A stretch of 36,475 nucleotides of DNA from Promethearchaeota archaeon. Lineage in GTDB: Archaea > Asgardarchaeota > Lokiarchaeia > Sigynarchaeales > SOKP01. The notes under the pieces are model-generated. The model was not told where the DNA came from. It did not search any database and was given only the letters and a program-made list of their open reading frames with translations. The translations under genes and the position numbers were made by a program. Below are positions 27,830-36,461 of this stretch, piece after piece. How positions within the stretch are numbered: the first letter of the stretch is position 1; each line of letters opens with the position of its first letter. The stretch covers positions 1 through 36,475 of the forward strand of contig JAHLWT010000150.1 of the NCBI GenBank assembly GCA_019057775.1. Reading direction: 5' to 3'.

Positions 27830-28864
27830 CTATGTTAAATAACCTTTTAATTTCTTAGCCTTTTCATAAAATTCTTTATACAGACTATCGTCACCCAATT
27901 CAAGGCATAGATCTGAAATCCTTTCAAAATACTCAGCTGTTTGAGCTATATCACCGTTTTCTAAACTAATTCTTGCTTGGGTTATTAATTCATCTCTTTC
28001 AAATAATGATTTTAATAATGGTGAAGCATCAGAACTTATTCCTAAAATATCAGCGATAATTTGTATCATTTTATCCCGATTATTTGGATCTATTGCGATC
28101 ATGGAATACGTTTTCAAACCGAGAATCCTCTCTATCTTGTCTACACTTAACGCATTTGGTAAATCCTGTTTATTCCCGATAACAGCAACATGAGCATAGG
28201 GAGCATGGTCTTTTACTAATTCGATAAAAAATCTACTCTTTTCCACATTTTCAAGGGAAGAATCTGTAATTATTAAAACAGCATCACTGCCCTTTATAAA
28301 ATCATTCCATAGATAACTAAATTGTTCTTGTCCAGCAAAATCCCATAAGTGGAAATACAATTTCCCAATTTTAACTGTTGATATTTTTCCAGTTATAGTT
28401 GGAATATGAACTGATGGAATTTCACTCGCACAAATTAAATTTGTCGATGTTGTCTTTCCTACGCCTGAAAATCCTACCATTGAGATCTTAGTTTTAAGAT
28501 TTCTGTGAACCGAATCTATTATTGGATCTAAAATTTCCATAAGAGCGGGATCCAAATTTTCTATATTATCTCCAAAAGTATCTAAAAACTCTTCTCTTAA
28601 GGTAGCTAATTGTTTTCTTGTGCGAGAAAGATCATCATTTATATCGGTAATGAACAAGAACATCAATCCTAAATTCTCATCATGCATAAAAACAATTTTA
28701 AACTTAATATAGTCGAAATTATCTTGCTCAATTCCGATTCCCCTTGAAATTTCTTCAATAATTTGATGGTATAATTTACTAAATTCTTCAGTTGGCACTG
28801 CCTTGCCAAAATTTTTGTTATACATTACTTTCTCTTCTTTTAAAATAAAAACTTGCCTTAACAA
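27830..28864 (-). CDS. Longin-small GTPase fusion with C-terminal helical repeat
   Basis: 344 residues in three parts. Residues 1-~115 are a longin-like domain (V-F-I-L-K-E-E-K-V-M-Y-N-K-N-F at the start, then F-K-I-V-F-M-H-D-E-N, L-M-F-L-F-I-T-D, and a long helix). The GTPase follows: G1 G131-F-S-G-V-G-K-T138, G2 T156-x-T158, G3 W174-D-F-A-G-Q-E180, G4 N231-K-Q-D234, and a degenerate G5 I-A-I-D. After residue 280 come paired helices (L-I-T-Q-A-R-I-S-L-E-N-G-D-I ... Y-F-E-R-I-S-D-L-C-L-E-L-G-D) like one or two TPR units. This is a Ras/Arf-family switch with a built-in membrane-trafficking-type partner domain. It lies between the two receptor-adaptor cassettes on the opposite strand, which suggests a functional link. 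No prenylation or myristoylation site is visible. Confidence 0.88.
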   Translation of the reverse strand: MLRQVFILKEEKVMYNKNFGKAVPTEEFSKLYHQIIEEISRGIGIEQDNFDYIKFKIVFMHDENLGLMFLFITDINDDLSRTRKQLATLREEFLDTFGDNIENLDPALMEILDPIIDSVHRNLKTKISMVGFSGVGKTTSTNLICASEIPSVHIPTITGKISTVKIGKLYFHLWDFAGQEQFSYLWNDFIKGSDAVLIITDSSLENVEKSRFFIELVKDHAPYAHVAVIGNKQDLPNALSVDKIERILGLKTYSMIAIDPNNRDKMIQIIADILGISSDASPLLKSLFERDELITQARISLENGDIAQTAEYFERISDLCLELGDDSLYKEFYEKAKKLKGYLT

Positions 28865-29264
28865 CTATATATTCACCTAAACCTTGAAACAATTTAATAG
28901 CAAAAAGTATTTTTTTTTATTGTTTCCAAAATCTAATTTTTGATATTTTCTCTGATTCTTCAATCTAAACATAATTATTTAAATTTTTAGAAAATAATAA
29001 AGGTTGTATTATTTTATACTTACTAAAAAAGCAATAATATTTCCTTTTTTTACTTTACTTCTTTAATCATACAATATTGAAGTTCTTAATATGCTATTCA
29101 TCTTAAATTTAGGTGTAGAAAAGGAATGAAATGAATATGAGTATTATCTTCTATAAGAAATTCTTCTTATTGAAAAATAAAAGGTTTAAATATCCGAATT
29201 AGTATGTTTTATAAAAAAACATTGTTTTTTTTAATTTAAACATAAAAAAAGGGTTATATAAAAA
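28865..29264. other. 400-base intergenic region between the GTPase and cassette 2
   Basis: Very AT-rich; it must hold the divergent promoters of the GTPase (minus) and the second surface protein (plus). A TTTAAATA at 29185-29192 is a possible TATA box for the plus strand, 73 bases before the start. A 23-codon ORF (29131-29202) is present but has no support. I see no RNA gene or clear repeat in it. Confidence 0.5.
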
Positions 29265-32200
29265 ATGAATATAATAACAAATTTAAAATCAAAACGTCGA
29301 CTTTCGATTATACTACTTTTATTTCTATCGATGAGTACGATTTTTACTATTTTTCCAATGAATTCAATGAATTCCGAGGCAAGTAACGAAGATTTTACAA
29401 ACAATACTGAGACTGATCTAAATACACCGTCTTTAAGTACAATAGGTGCTGCTCAATGGTGGAATAGTTCATTTAATTATAGACAGCTTATTAATATCAC
29501 AAATCCTCATAGTGAAGCGTTTACTGATTTTATAGCAAATGTTACTTTTAATTATACTATGCTAGTAAACGATGGACATCTTAATCAGAGCTTAAAAGAT
29601 ATTAGAATTGTAGAAAATGGTACTTTAAGAGATTATTACATCGCGATGGATTATCCTAAAAAGGATTTTGCGACTGTGTGGTTTGAAACTGACATTTCAG
29701 CAGGACCAGATCACTCAGAAATAGACACCTATATGTATTATGGAAATGAAAATGCCAGTTTCGCCTCAAGTTATTTGATGAATAAGAATCCTGATGGGTT
29801 AATATGGTATAAATTTGAAGAAATTATTGATGGTAAAGTAATAGATTCTATGGGGAATTACAATGCAACAGTAAAGGGTAATCCCCAATTAGTTAGCGGT
29901 GGTCAGCAAGCTGTTGGAGGTTATAGTCTTGAATTTAACCAAAATGATGGTACTAATGACTATTTAGCAATAGAAAATAAATATTATCAGGGACATAATC
30001 AAATTCCCGAGTTAACTGTATGTGTATGGTATAGGACATCGGAAACTACAGGATCTTGGACTAATAACTGGGCTTTTTTTGATTTTGATAGATCAGAATA
30101 TTTTAACTTTTTCATTAGGCCAGATAACGGAAAACTTGGATTTTCATCCGCATCAGCTCCAACTTATAATAGTTATAATGATCAGCTAAGTAATACACAA
30201 AATTTGAATGATGGTTCATGGCATTTTGGAAGTGCTCGATATGATGGAACTGATAAATATATTTATATTGATAGCGGACAAGAAGATGATATAGAATACA
30301 ATCCGCATAATGGAAATGATATAGGGGTTGGTGATGATGCTGATTTTGGAGGATCTGAAAGTAATGATGATCCTAGGTATGGCTTTATTGGTGATGGTTC
30401 TGAAGCTACCACAGAAGATGGTTCAAGGAACAATCTATATTACCATGGCTTTCTTGATGAAATAAGGTATTTTGAAGAAGCACTCTCACCGGAAAGAATT
30501 GGATGGATTGCAAAAAACTATCAATTAGAAACAGAGAGGAAAGCTGAAGAATCTAAAGAAGCAACTGTTAGAGTGTATGTCAAAGATGTTGATGGTAGAG
30601 TTGTTTCAGGAGCTGAAGTATTCCTTTTTAACGAAACCCAGAAAATAAATTATACAGAAACTACAGGAGAGCTTGGTTATGCCGATTTCCTAAGTATTGA
30701 TACTTTATATTACAATATTACCGTTAATTATACGATTTATAATGGAGCTGATTATTTTGAAGAAGTTGTGTTTAACAGCAGTATATTGCATAAATATTAT
30801 CGTTTTGATGATGTAAAACTATATAAGGCTTATATTGAGGCAACGTTATGGAGTATTGATTTTGAAATCGAAGATAGGGATGCAGATCCCATGGGATACG
30901 GGTATGTATTAATTTATAATAAATCCGATTATTCTGAATTAATAGCAAACTTAACTTTAAATAAAGAATTTGGAACTCAAACATTTCGATGGATCAATAC
31001 ATCACAAGACGCGGCATATTATTATGAAGTGTATTATGATAATGAAGATTATTCTCAACAACATACCCTAGTAAATCGTAGTTTAGTAAATCGTCCTGCT
31101 TATTTAAGTAAAAAAGTAGTTACGATTCCTACTATATTAGTAAATCAGACAAATATCTGGGAAAGCCCTGGGAAATATTTGGTTCAAGAGAAGGTTTATG
31201 CGAGTGGATCGAATGAAACTCATATAGGTAATACGAAAATCATTAATACGACTATTACACTGAATAAGATGGAGGACAATATGGATACATTAAATATTTA
31301 CTCTATCGATGCTTATAACAATGTATCAATAAATCCAATATATACTGAAGTATACTTAACGGAAACTAGCGATATAATTGAACTAAATATAACAGAATTA
31401 GTAGATGCTTATGGTCTATTAATTGATATTTTAGGTACAAATACAACTGATATTTGTAATGGAACTATAGACGTGAGCTACACTGAAACGTATAATCAAT
31501 ATGTAAAAGTAAATATGTCGAAATTGGAGATAAAAGTTTACGATACTGATGGTATTTGGAAATCAGAGTGGGGAAGTGTCAGGGTGAATATCTTTAATGG
31601 GACCCCTAGTTCTGGAGATCGCATTACTACTTTATTGACCAATGATCAAGGAATTGCGAAAGGCCAAATAAATTCTAACTTAGATTTCTGGTATATTACG
31701 AATACAATATATACTTTTACTTTAGAATATGGCGGGGATTGGAGATTATTCAATGTATCTTCTGATCAACACAATTTTGCCCCTAATACTTGGTGGGACG
31801 AAATCAATTATACTTTATATAATGCCTCTATTATCGAATTTAGAATTAAGACAAGTATAGCTGATTTTGCGGCGAAGTTCCAAGAGGAAGGTTTTAATAG
31901 TATTGGAGAATGGGAACAAAATTTTGCTTTTAGAGTTAGGTTTTTAAGTACCGATACTTATACTGGTGCCCAAGATTGGGATCCAATTACAAATCCTGAT
32001 TTTGTAGATTGGGAAATTACTGATCTGATTGGTGATAATGTATATGATAGTGGAGAGATGAATTCAGAAGGAGATGGATATTACAATTATACTATAAATT
32101 CAGGATTCTTGATTGGAGGAGAACAATATTATTTTAAAGTCTATGGTGAAAAAACAGGATATCAAAATCCAGCACCCATCCAACTTCTTTTTACAGTTTC

Positions 32201-33866
32201 ACCAAAAACGACAACTATAGGTGTGTATAATACTAGCGATCTAACAAGCTTAGGGGGTAATGTTACTCAATATTACGGGGAACAGCTAAATTTAACTGTA
32301 TTATATAGCTCAGATAGCATAGATTTAGAAGAAGCTATAGTTTCTTATGAATGGCAGTTCACTGATAGTCCAATGACCATAGCTGAAAGTCCAGCAGGTA
32401 AATACTCATTTGTAATTAATACCATTATTGCTGATGTAGGTACTTATCAGGTTAGAATAAATGCTGCTAAAGAAAATTATTCTTCTTTCCAAAACTATAG
32501 ATTCGATGTCACAATTATAAATAGACCAACTGCGCTTAATGGAGATGAATCGTTACATCTCATATCAAAATCGATATGGGTCAGAGAAGCTTACAATTTT
32601 ATTTTCGAATACGAGGACATTTTTGCTGAACCTCATGTGAAATTAACTGATTTAGATCAAGCTTACTATCAATGGTATGAAATCTCAAATGGATCAATTG
32701 TAGGTGCTATAAGTGATGCAATTGATTTAGTAGAAGATTCAAACTCGACATATATCTTAGATTTTAGCACAGCGTCCAGAGATGTAGGAGATTATGCATT
32801 ATTTGTAACTGTTCAAAAGAATAATTATGACGTGCGAACAGCATTGATTGACCTTACTATTAAAAAGAGAATAATAAGTTGGGATTTAACAGCTACTAAT
32901 TTAGTTCAAAGTAAAATTAAAGTCGATCAAGGTAAGAATATTATCATCAATATTACATTAACAGATACCGCAGAAGCAGCAGGTCAACAAGCTATTACTG
33001 ATGCCACAGTTCTGTTAAGACTTGGTTCAAATGAATATGAATTAGTGGAAGGAGCAGATGGTACTTATACCTATACATTTAAAACAGGCAGCATTGATAC
33101 GTTTTTTGCTGCTAAAGTATTAACTGGTGATTTTACTATTACTAAAGAAGATTACATCTCAATATCTATCCCAATCACAATTGTAGTTGATATAACTGAA
33201 ATATTTCCAGGGGTTCCAATGTTCTACTTCTTAATGATTGTTGGCGCCATTGTAGCAGTTGTAGGTAGTCTTGTGACTTATAGAGTCGTTCAGCAAAGAA
33301 GAATTCCAACATTTGTAAAGAAAGCAAGAGCAATGAAGAAGGATATTAAAGGGAAGAAATCTATTTCAGATTCACTTTTATACCCTTCAAAAGAAGCATA
33401 TATTGGAAAGAAATTCGGAGATAAATGGGCAAAATTAGGATTATCACTTGAAGAGATCTTGGGCATAAAAGGCAAAGTAAAGAAGGAAAAGCTATCGATG
33501 GACAAGTTGGATGATAAGAAATTTGAAAAGGAGAAACTTAAAAAGGACAAATTAGAAAAGAAGAAACTTGAAAGAGAAAAACAGGAACAAGAGAAATTAG
33601 AAAAGACGAAACTAAAAAGGGAGAGATTGGAAAAGGAAAGACTGGAAAAGGAGAAGGTGGAAAAAGATAAACTAGAAAAGAAGAAGCTAGAAAGAGAAAA
33701 ACAGGAACAAGAGAAATTAAAAAAGGAGAAACTAAAAAAGGAAAGACTGGAAAAAGATAAACTGGAAAAGGAGAAACTGGAAAAAGATAAACTGGAAAAG
33801 GAGAAACTGGAAAAAGAGAAATTAGAGGATAAAGAATTACCAAAAGAGAGAGGTGAAGAAGAGTAA
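29265..33866 (+). CDS. Receptor-like surface protein 2: DUF2341, LamG-like domain, Ig-like repeats, TM, long E/K-rich tail
   Basis: 1,533 residues, paralog of the protein at 21794. A hydrophobic segment at ~14-31, then DUF2341 from W65-W66 (Y-R-Q-L-I-N-I-T-N-P), at the same residue number as in the paralog. A LamG/concanavalin-like domain spans about 185-420 (L-I-W-Y-K-F-E-E; V-C-V-W-Y-R-T; G-F-L-D-E-I-R-Y-F), in place of the jelly-roll-like module of copy 1. After a shared R-K-A-E junction (from 425) the Ig-like repeats align with copy 1 to the membrane helix (about 1320-1344). The cytoplasmic tail (~189 residues) is longer than in copy 1, because its E/K-rich part contains a 120-base internal duplication, and ends L-P-K-E-R-G-E-E-E. 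The stop overlaps the adaptor start by one base. Confidence 0.85.
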   Translation: MNIITNLKSKRRLSIILLLFLSMSTIFTIFPMNSMNSEASNEDFTNNTETDLNTPSLSTIGAAQWWNSSFNYRQLINITNPHSEAFTDFIANVTFNYTMLVNDGHLNQSLKDIRIVENGTLRDYYIAMDYPKKDFATVWFETDISAGPDHSEIDTYMYYGNENASFASSYLMNKNPDGLIWYKFEEIIDGKVIDSMGNYNATVKGNPQLVSGGQQAVGGYSLEFNQNDGTNDYLAIENKYYQGHNQIPELTVCVWYRTSETTGSWTNNWAFFDFDRSEYFNFFIRPDNGKLGFSSASAPTYNSYNDQLSNTQNLNDGSWHFGSARYDGTDKYIYIDSGQEDDIEYNPHNGNDIGVGDDADFGGSESNDDPRYGFIGDGSEATTEDGSRNNLYYHGFLDEIRYFEEALSPERIGWIAKNYQLETERKAEESKEATVRVYVKDVDGRVVSGAEVFLFNETQKINYTETTGELGYADFLSIDTLYYNITVNYTIYNGADYFEEVVFNSSILHKYYRFDDVKLYKAYIEATLWSIDFEIEDRDADPMGYGYVLIYNKSDYSELIANLTLNKEFGTQTFRWINTSQDAAYYYEVYYDNEDYSQQHTLVNRSLVNRPAYLSKKVVTIPTILVNQTNIWESPGKYLVQEKVYASGSNETHIGNTKIINTTITLNKMEDNMDTLNIYSIDAYNNVSINPIYTEVYLTETSDIIELNITELVDAYGLLIDILGTNTTDICNGTIDVSYTETYNQYVKVNMSKLEIKVYDTDGIWKSEWGSVRVNIFNGTPSSGDRITTLLTNDQGIAKGQINSNLDFWYITNTIYTFTLEYGGDWRLFNVSSDQHNFAPNTWWDEINYTLYNASIIEFRIKTSIADFAAKFQEEGFNSIGEWEQNFAFRVRFLSTDTYTGAQDWDPITNPDFVDWEITDLIGDNVYDSGEMNSEGDGYYNYTINSGFLIGGEQYYFKVYGEKTGYQNPAPIQLLFTVSPKTTTIGVYNTSDLTSLGGNVTQYYGEQLNLTVLYSSDSIDLEEAIVSYEWQFTDSPMTIAESPAGKYSFVINTIIADVGTYQVRINAAKENYSSFQNYRFDVTIINRPTALNGDESLHLISKSIWVREAYNFIFEYEDIFAEPHVKLTDLDQAYYQWYEISNGSIVGAISDAIDLVEDSNSTYILDFSTASRDVGDYALFVTVQKNNYDVRTALIDLTIKKRIISWDLTATNLVQSKIKVDQGKNIIINITLTDTAEAAGQQAITDATVLLRLGSNEYELVEGADGTYTYTFKTGSIDTFFAAKVLTGDFTITKEDYISISIPITIVVDITEIFPGVPMFYFLMIVGAIVAVVGSLVTYRVVQQRRIPTFVKKARAMKKDIKGKKSISDSLLYPSKEAYIGKKFGDKWAKLGLSLEEILGIKGKVKKEKLSMDKLDDKKFEKEKLKKDKLEKKKLEREKQEQEKLEKTKLKRERLEKERLEKEKVEKDKLEKKKLEREKQEQEKLKKEKLKKERLEKDKLEKEKLEKDKLEKEKLEKEKLEDKELPKERGEEE
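33480..33840 (+). repeat. E/K-rich repeat region in the tail of surface protein 2
   Basis: Encodes about 120 residues with Leu every five residues. Two blocks (33541-33600 and 33661-33720) are near-identical and exactly 120 bases apart, and both hold the 24-base stretch (33570-33593, 33690-33713) also present in copy 1. Confidence 0.75.
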
Positions 33867-34981
33867 TGCCAGTTGGATTAGTCGTAATGAAATGGGATGA
33901 AAGAGTAGGAACTGAAATACTAGCAAAATATCCAGAAGATATACAAGTTTCCGATAAAACTCTTATGCAAGTTTATAGTACACACGAATACTCAGGTGAG
34001 TCAGGAATGGTCAGTTTAATGATTGGCGCTTTGAATATTGCTTCCTATTACACAGGACCAGATAAAGGTTATTACATCCTCTTACTTCTAAGTTTGGATG
34101 ATGATCCAGACTCTTATGAAGGAGGTTTAATAGATACATCTCGAATTATTTTACAGAATCTTGAAGATGATGTATATATACCAATGGTACCTGACCTTTT
34201 CAGAAGATTATCTGTCTATCCTACATTAAATATTGAACAAAGACTTGCAATCACATACCAAGATGAAATCAAGCGATTGATTATAAAAAGATTAAGAGAC
34301 GAAGGTGTTGTTTCTAAATCAGAATTAATGGTTTGGTTAAAAGATAAATATAAACAAGGATTCGTTGATTTAGAAGGTGTTTTATTAGACCTCGTAAAGC
34401 GTGAGATCGTAAAAGAGACATCAGTGAAAGGAATGCCCTCTGAACTAATATTCTTGGTAAGAGATATCTTAGTTTTAAGAGTGCCTCCAGTTAAATTATT
34501 AGAAGACCCTTCAAGTCGCGGTCTCCCTTCTCAGCTTGTAGAAGATTACAAGATCCAAGTAAAACAGTTCTTTCAGAATTATCGCCCGACAGAAGCAGAT
34601 AACTTAAGGATTATCGATATCCTTATTAATCCGCAGATATATGAAACTCTACGATTATTAAGAACTGCTATTGTCACTAGAAATGAGCTTGAGAAATTAC
34701 GGAAAAAAGGCGTTGATGATCTAGATGATGCGTTAAAACAACTATGGGACACAAAATTAGTCCAAGTCTTTAAAGATGATAGAGATGTTGAGTATTATGC
34801 CCTTCTTTCTGATTTCTATTTAAACCTGATATTTCCAAAATATTTATTAAATGTTATTCAGAAGGTGCATGAACAAAAATCAAAGTCAGATATGGTGTTA
34901 TTAGAATATCTAACCGTCCTTGAAAATTCTTACACAGATGCAAAAGCAACAGCAAAGGTTGAAGCTAAAAAATTAGAATAA
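33866..34981 (+). CDS. Cytoplasmic adaptor 2: longin/roadblock-like domain plus winged-helix segments
   Basis: 371 residues, clearly alignable over its whole length with the protein at 26629 (well over half identical by eye): M-P-V-G-L-V-V-M-K-W-D, E-I-L-A-K-Y-P-E-D, L-N-I-A-S-Y-Y-T-G, Y-I-L-L-L-L-S-L-D-D, then winged-helix segments with V-V-S-K-S-E-L-M-V-W-L and L-R-K-K-G-V-D-D-L-D. The segment K-E-T-S-V-K-G-M-P-S-E-L-I-F-L is identical in the two and marks a probable functional core. The C-terminal ~30 residues diverge and are charged. ATG overlaps the receptor stop by one base (TAATG), so the pair is translationally coupled. Function is unknown; it is inferred to be a signalling or sorting adaptor for the receptor tail. 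Confidence 0.7.
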   Translation: MPVGLVVMKWDERVGTEILAKYPEDIQVSDKTLMQVYSTHEYSGESGMVSLMIGALNIASYYTGPDKGYYILLLLSLDDDPDSYEGGLIDTSRIILQNLEDDVYIPMVPDLFRRLSVYPTLNIEQRLAITYQDEIKRLIIKRLRDEGVVSKSELMVWLKDKYKQGFVDLEGVLLDLVKREIVKETSVKGMPSELIFLVRDILVLRVPPVKLLEDPSSRGLPSQLVEDYKIQVKQFFQNYRPTEADNLRIIDILINPQIYETLRLLRTAIVTRNELEKLRKKGVDDLDDALKQLWDTKLVQVFKDDRDVEYYALLSDFYLNLIFPKYLLNVIQKVHEQKSKSDMVLLEYLTVLENSYTDAKATAKVEAKKLE

Positions 34982-34997
34982 TCTTAAATGTAATCTA

Positions 34998-35006
34998 TTT
35001 TTTTTT
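34998..35006 (+). terminator. Oligo-T terminator after cassette 2
   Basis: Run of nine T beginning 17 bases after the adaptor stop and followed by more T-rich sequence to about 35020. Confidence 0.4.
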
Positions 35007-35130
35007 CTTATTTATTTTTTAATATTCCTAATTCTAGTATCATTTTTAAAACCTAATTTGTCTTATTCCTAGATAATTTAAACTTATGTTCATTTATTTA
35101 AACAAGTTATAAAAATGATGTGATCGCATT

Positions 35131-36450
35131 ATGGATAAAAGTTGTGAACAATATTTAGATACACCAGAGGCAATAGGATTAGATGGGATTGATTTAGAAA
35201 AATACATTATCGCAAGTTATATAATTAAGCGCCCTAAAGGACAGAATGTCAATTATTTATCAAGGTTTGCGGCAATTGAACAATCAACAGGAACTTGGGT
35301 GAGAGTACCGGCTGAAACTGCAGAAGTTCGGAAAAAACATGTAGCGAGAGTTCTAGGTGTGTATGAAGCACCAATGTTAGAGTATGTTATTCCTAAAGAC
35401 ATAAAAGAGAGAATTTATTTTGTGCAAATCGGTTTTCCTGTCGTAAATATTAAAAATATGGGGATCCCTATGCTTCTTACGTCGGTAATTGGTAACATTA
35501 GCATTACTCATGGTTTAAAATTAGTGGACTTAGCATTTCCTAAGGAATGGTTAGAAGATTATAAAGGACCAAAATTTGGAATTGATGGACTTCGAAAGTT
35601 ATTAAATATACCAGAACGACCACTTTTGAATAATATGGTAAAACCATGTACGGGTCATACAGCAGATGTCGCTGCTGATTTAGTCTATAAAGCCGCAGTT
35701 GGAGGATGTGATGTTGTGAAAGATGATGAATTAATTTCAAATCCACCTTTTAATACATTAGAAGAAAGAATAGTAAAAGTGATGGAAGCAGTTGATAAAG
35801 CCAATTCTGAAAAGGGAGAGAAAACCTTATACACAATCAATATTACTACCAGATTTCCAGATATGTTCGAATACGCGGATAAGATGATTGAATTAGGAGC
35901 AAATGCTTTAATGATAAATTATTTGACCACTGGTTTTGAAGCTTTGAGGCAAATTGCCGAAGACCCCTCAATTAAAGTACCAATATTAGGACACATGGAT
36001 TTTGGTGGAACTTTTTTTGGAGGAGCATGGACGGGAATGACAAGTATGTTGACTTTTGCGAAATTGCCAAGGATCTGTGGGGCTGATACTGTAGTTATAC
36101 CCGCACCATACGGTAAAGCAGAGATTTTAGAAGAAAGATATGAACAAAATCTGAAGGCTCTTAGGTATCCTTTTCAGCATATTAAACCAACCTTACCTAT
36201 GCCCAGTGGTGGAATTACCCAAGGAATGGTGGAAAAGTGTATTAAAGAAGCAGGTAAAGACATTCTAATTGGGAGTGGTGGAGGTATTCATAGCCATCCT
36301 GATGGTCCAACAGCAGGTGCTCGCGCTTTTAGACAGGCAATTGATGCTGTAATGCAAGGTGTCAAAGTGAAAGAATATGCTAAAGATCATAAGGAATTAG
36401 GGGTAGCCCTCGGAATATGGGGTAGTGGTAAAACTAAATTGATAGAATAA
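35131..36450 (+). CDS. RuBisCO-like protein (form IV), large-subunit family
   Basis: 439 residues with the RuBisCO large-subunit fold: I-E-Q-S-T-G-T-W in the N-terminal domain (Glu of the partner active site), G-N-I of loop N123, then K171-P-C-T-G, the carbamylated-lysine motif K197-D-D-E200, K329 of loop 6 in P-Y-G-K, P-S-G-G and G-S-G-G-G-I-H-S-H-P-D-G-P. The metal site is intact, but important RuBP-binding residues are changed: the Arg after H288 is Met (H-M-D-F-G-G instead of H-R-A-M-H), the usual second Lys of K-P-K is Cys, and loop 6 has a P-A-P-Y insertion. It should thus enolise or isomerise/decarboxylate a related sugar-phosphate rather than fix CO2. The substrate is open. It stands alone after cassette 2. 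Confidence 0.85.
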   Translation: MDKSCEQYLDTPEAIGLDGIDLEKYIIASYIIKRPKGQNVNYLSRFAAIEQSTGTWVRVPAETAEVRKKHVARVLGVYEAPMLEYVIPKDIKERIYFVQIGFPVVNIKNMGIPMLLTSVIGNISITHGLKLVDLAFPKEWLEDYKGPKFGIDGLRKLLNIPERPLLNNMVKPCTGHTADVAADLVYKAAVGGCDVVKDDELISNPPFNTLEERIVKVMEAVDKANSEKGEKTLYTINITTRFPDMFEYADKMIELGANALMINYLTTGFEALRQIAEDPSIKVPILGHMDFGGTFFGGAWTGMTSMLTFAKLPRICGADTVVIPAPYGKAEILEERYEQNLKALRYPFQHIKPTLPMPSGGITQGMVEKCIKEAGKDILIGSGGGIHSHPDGPTAGARAFRQAIDAVMQGVKVKEYAKDHKELGVALGIWGSGKTKLIE

Positions 36451-36461
36451 TTTTTTTTTTT
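36451..36461 (+). terminator. Oligo-T terminator after the RuBisCO-like gene
   Basis: Ten or more T directly after the stop codon, without a hairpin. Confidence 0.5.

Noticed and set aside
29131..29202. 23-codon ORF in the 400-base gap before cassette 2
   Set aside because: Too short, lysine/phenylalanine-rich as expected from random AT-rich DNA, and no conserved feature visible.
26410..33840. Tail repeats considered as a CRISPR or other DNA-level repeat array
   Set aside because: The repeats are in frame, vary at synonymous positions and encode one continuous E/K-rich helix; no spacer structure.
33538..33843. 101-residue minus-strand ORF with a P-F-P-V-x-L-F-like repeat
   Set aside because: It is the antisense reading of the E/K repeat in the surface protein tail; its repetition comes from the real gene.
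35131..36450. Genuine CO2-fixing form III RuBisCO
   Set aside because: The RuBP-phosphate/substrate residues H-R-A-M-H and K-P-K are not kept, although the metal site is.
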